Shown here: positions 63,723-64,000 of the stretch, in pieces
Layout: every line of letters starts with the position of its first letter
How positions within the stretch are numbered: position 1 is the first letter of the stretch
Assembly: GCA_963817015.1 (NCBI GenBank)
Contig: CAWFMV010000004.1
Span: 62,001-126,000, forward strand
Reading direction: 5' to 3'
Origin: VAZQ01 sp963817015
Lineage (GTDB): Bacteria; Pseudomonadota; Alphaproteobacteria; Rhizobiales; Xanthobacteraceae
DNA length: 64,000 nt
Notes under the pieces: model-generated
Told to the model about the DNA's origin: nothing
The model's database searches: none
What the model saw: only the letters and a program-made list of their open reading frames with translations
Program-made: the position numbers and the translations under genes

Positions 63723-64000
63723 ATGGCGATTTCCGACCTTTCCAATGCGGCAACACGCCGGCCTCGGCGAAGTGGCGCGCTGGCGCTGCCGCTGATTGGA
63801 ATGCTGACCCTTGCCGTCCTTGCGGCCGGCTTCATTGGCTATGTGCTGTGGCCGCGCTGGCCAGGGCCACCCGTGCCGCCCGATGCCCCCGCGCTGCCCA
63901 TCACCATTGCAGGCACGCCCTTCAACGTGCCTCCTGCTGCTATGCGCATCCCGCTGCAGCGTCGCGCCGGCGCGCACGAGCGGGTCGATCTCGCTTTCCT
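63723..64000 (+). CDS. Membrane-anchored protein, cut by right edge
   Basis: ATG at 63723 opens a frame that runs off the window without a stop: AISDLSNAATRRPRR, then the helix LALPLIGMLTLAVLAAGFIG, YVLWPRWPG and a proline-rich stretch with PPVPPDAPALPITIAG. The membrane helix is about residues 19-42, and the rest is outside. It is a conserved-looking rhizobial protein of unknown function. Confidence 0.65.
   Translation, partial: MAISDLSNAATRRPRRSGALALPLIGMLTLAVLAAGFIGYVLWPRWPGPPVPPDAPALPITIAGTPFNVPPAAMRIPLQRRAGAHERVDLAF

Noticed and set aside
1..64000. CRISPR array, tRNA or rRNA genes, transposases, prophage genes
   Set aside because: I looked for regular direct repeats with spacers, for tRNA T-arm motifs such as GGTTCGAATCC and for transposase motifs, and saw none.

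Overview
This window looks like chromosomal DNA of a high-GC alphaproteobacterium, most likely a Hyphomicrobiales (Rhizobiales) member near Bradyrhizobium, Rhodopseudomonas or Pseudolabrys. Five facts point there. There are five orphan Bug/TctC-type binding proteins. folE, hisI, a NifU-like scaffold, yidD and thrS lie close together. PAS_5, PilZ, DUF2336 and transglutaminase-like cysteine protease genes are present, and these families are common in that order. A dispersed repeat containing GAGCATGATC and TCCGAAAACCGG is typical of Bradyrhizobium relatives. Intergenic repeats and start signals are also of that kind. I saw no tRNA or rRNA gene, CRISPR array, transposase or phage gene.

Layout. 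0.5-6.4 kb: a cupin, two TctC proteins, two exported proteins of unknown function, DUF4291 and cutA. 6.5-10 kb: nadK, a RelE-like toxin with its antitoxin, an exported metallo-beta-lactamase-fold protein and a methyltransferase. 10.7-13.7 kb: a molbindin, DUF2478 and an aldehyde dehydrogenase, the last two divergent across a pair of matching inverted repeats. 13.7-21.1 kb: an amidohydrolase coupled to a TctC gene, a universal stress protein flanked by two copies of a nested palindrome, another TctC, a MetE-like enzyme and a LysR regulator. 21.4-23.9 kb: a signalling cassette of receiver, Hpt and EAL proteins. 24-27 kb: LysR, TctC and a TauE/SafE permease. 27.3-32 kb: two coupled small zinc-finger proteins, a ModA-like binding protein, DUF2336, a methyltransferase and a lytic transglycosylase. 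32.3-34.7 kb: MaoC, PhzF and CitE-like genes. 34.9-42.9 kb: hisI, folE, NifU-like, yidD, a Sel1-repeat protein with a TAXI binding protein, and thrS. 43.1-47.0 kb: one very large DUF4062-nSTAND NTPase-TM-TPR protein. 47.1-51.1 kb: a trehalose operon otsB-GH15-otsA. 51.2-64 kb: exported proteins, a nitroreductase, a flavin reductase, an RTX protein, an NHL propeller, a CBS protein, a rhomboid protease, PAS_5, two-domain PilZ, a LapG-like protease, gamma carbonic anhydrase and a membrane gene cut by the right edge.

How the parts may work together. The TctC, TAXI and ModA-like proteins suggest heavy investment in periplasmic capture of organic acids and oxyanions. Receiver-Hpt-EAL, PilZ, the RTX protein and the LapG-like protease are parts usually linked to c-di-GMP and surface adhesion, though they are scattered. 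otsB-GH15-otsA is a stress-solute and alpha-glucan module.

Caveat on sequence quality. At least 17 genes carry frameshifts, concentrated at 13.7-15.7, 32.9-35.4 and 43.4-45.2 kb. At nearly every site I could resolve by eye, removing one base restores a conserved protein. That insertion bias fits consensus errors in the assembly better than gene decay, so genes marked frameshifted are probably intact in the organism. The most promising candidate for an undescribed system is the DUF4062-nSTAND-TM-TPR protein; the best candidate regulatory signal is the matched pair of inverted repeats at 11593-11616 and 11710-11737.
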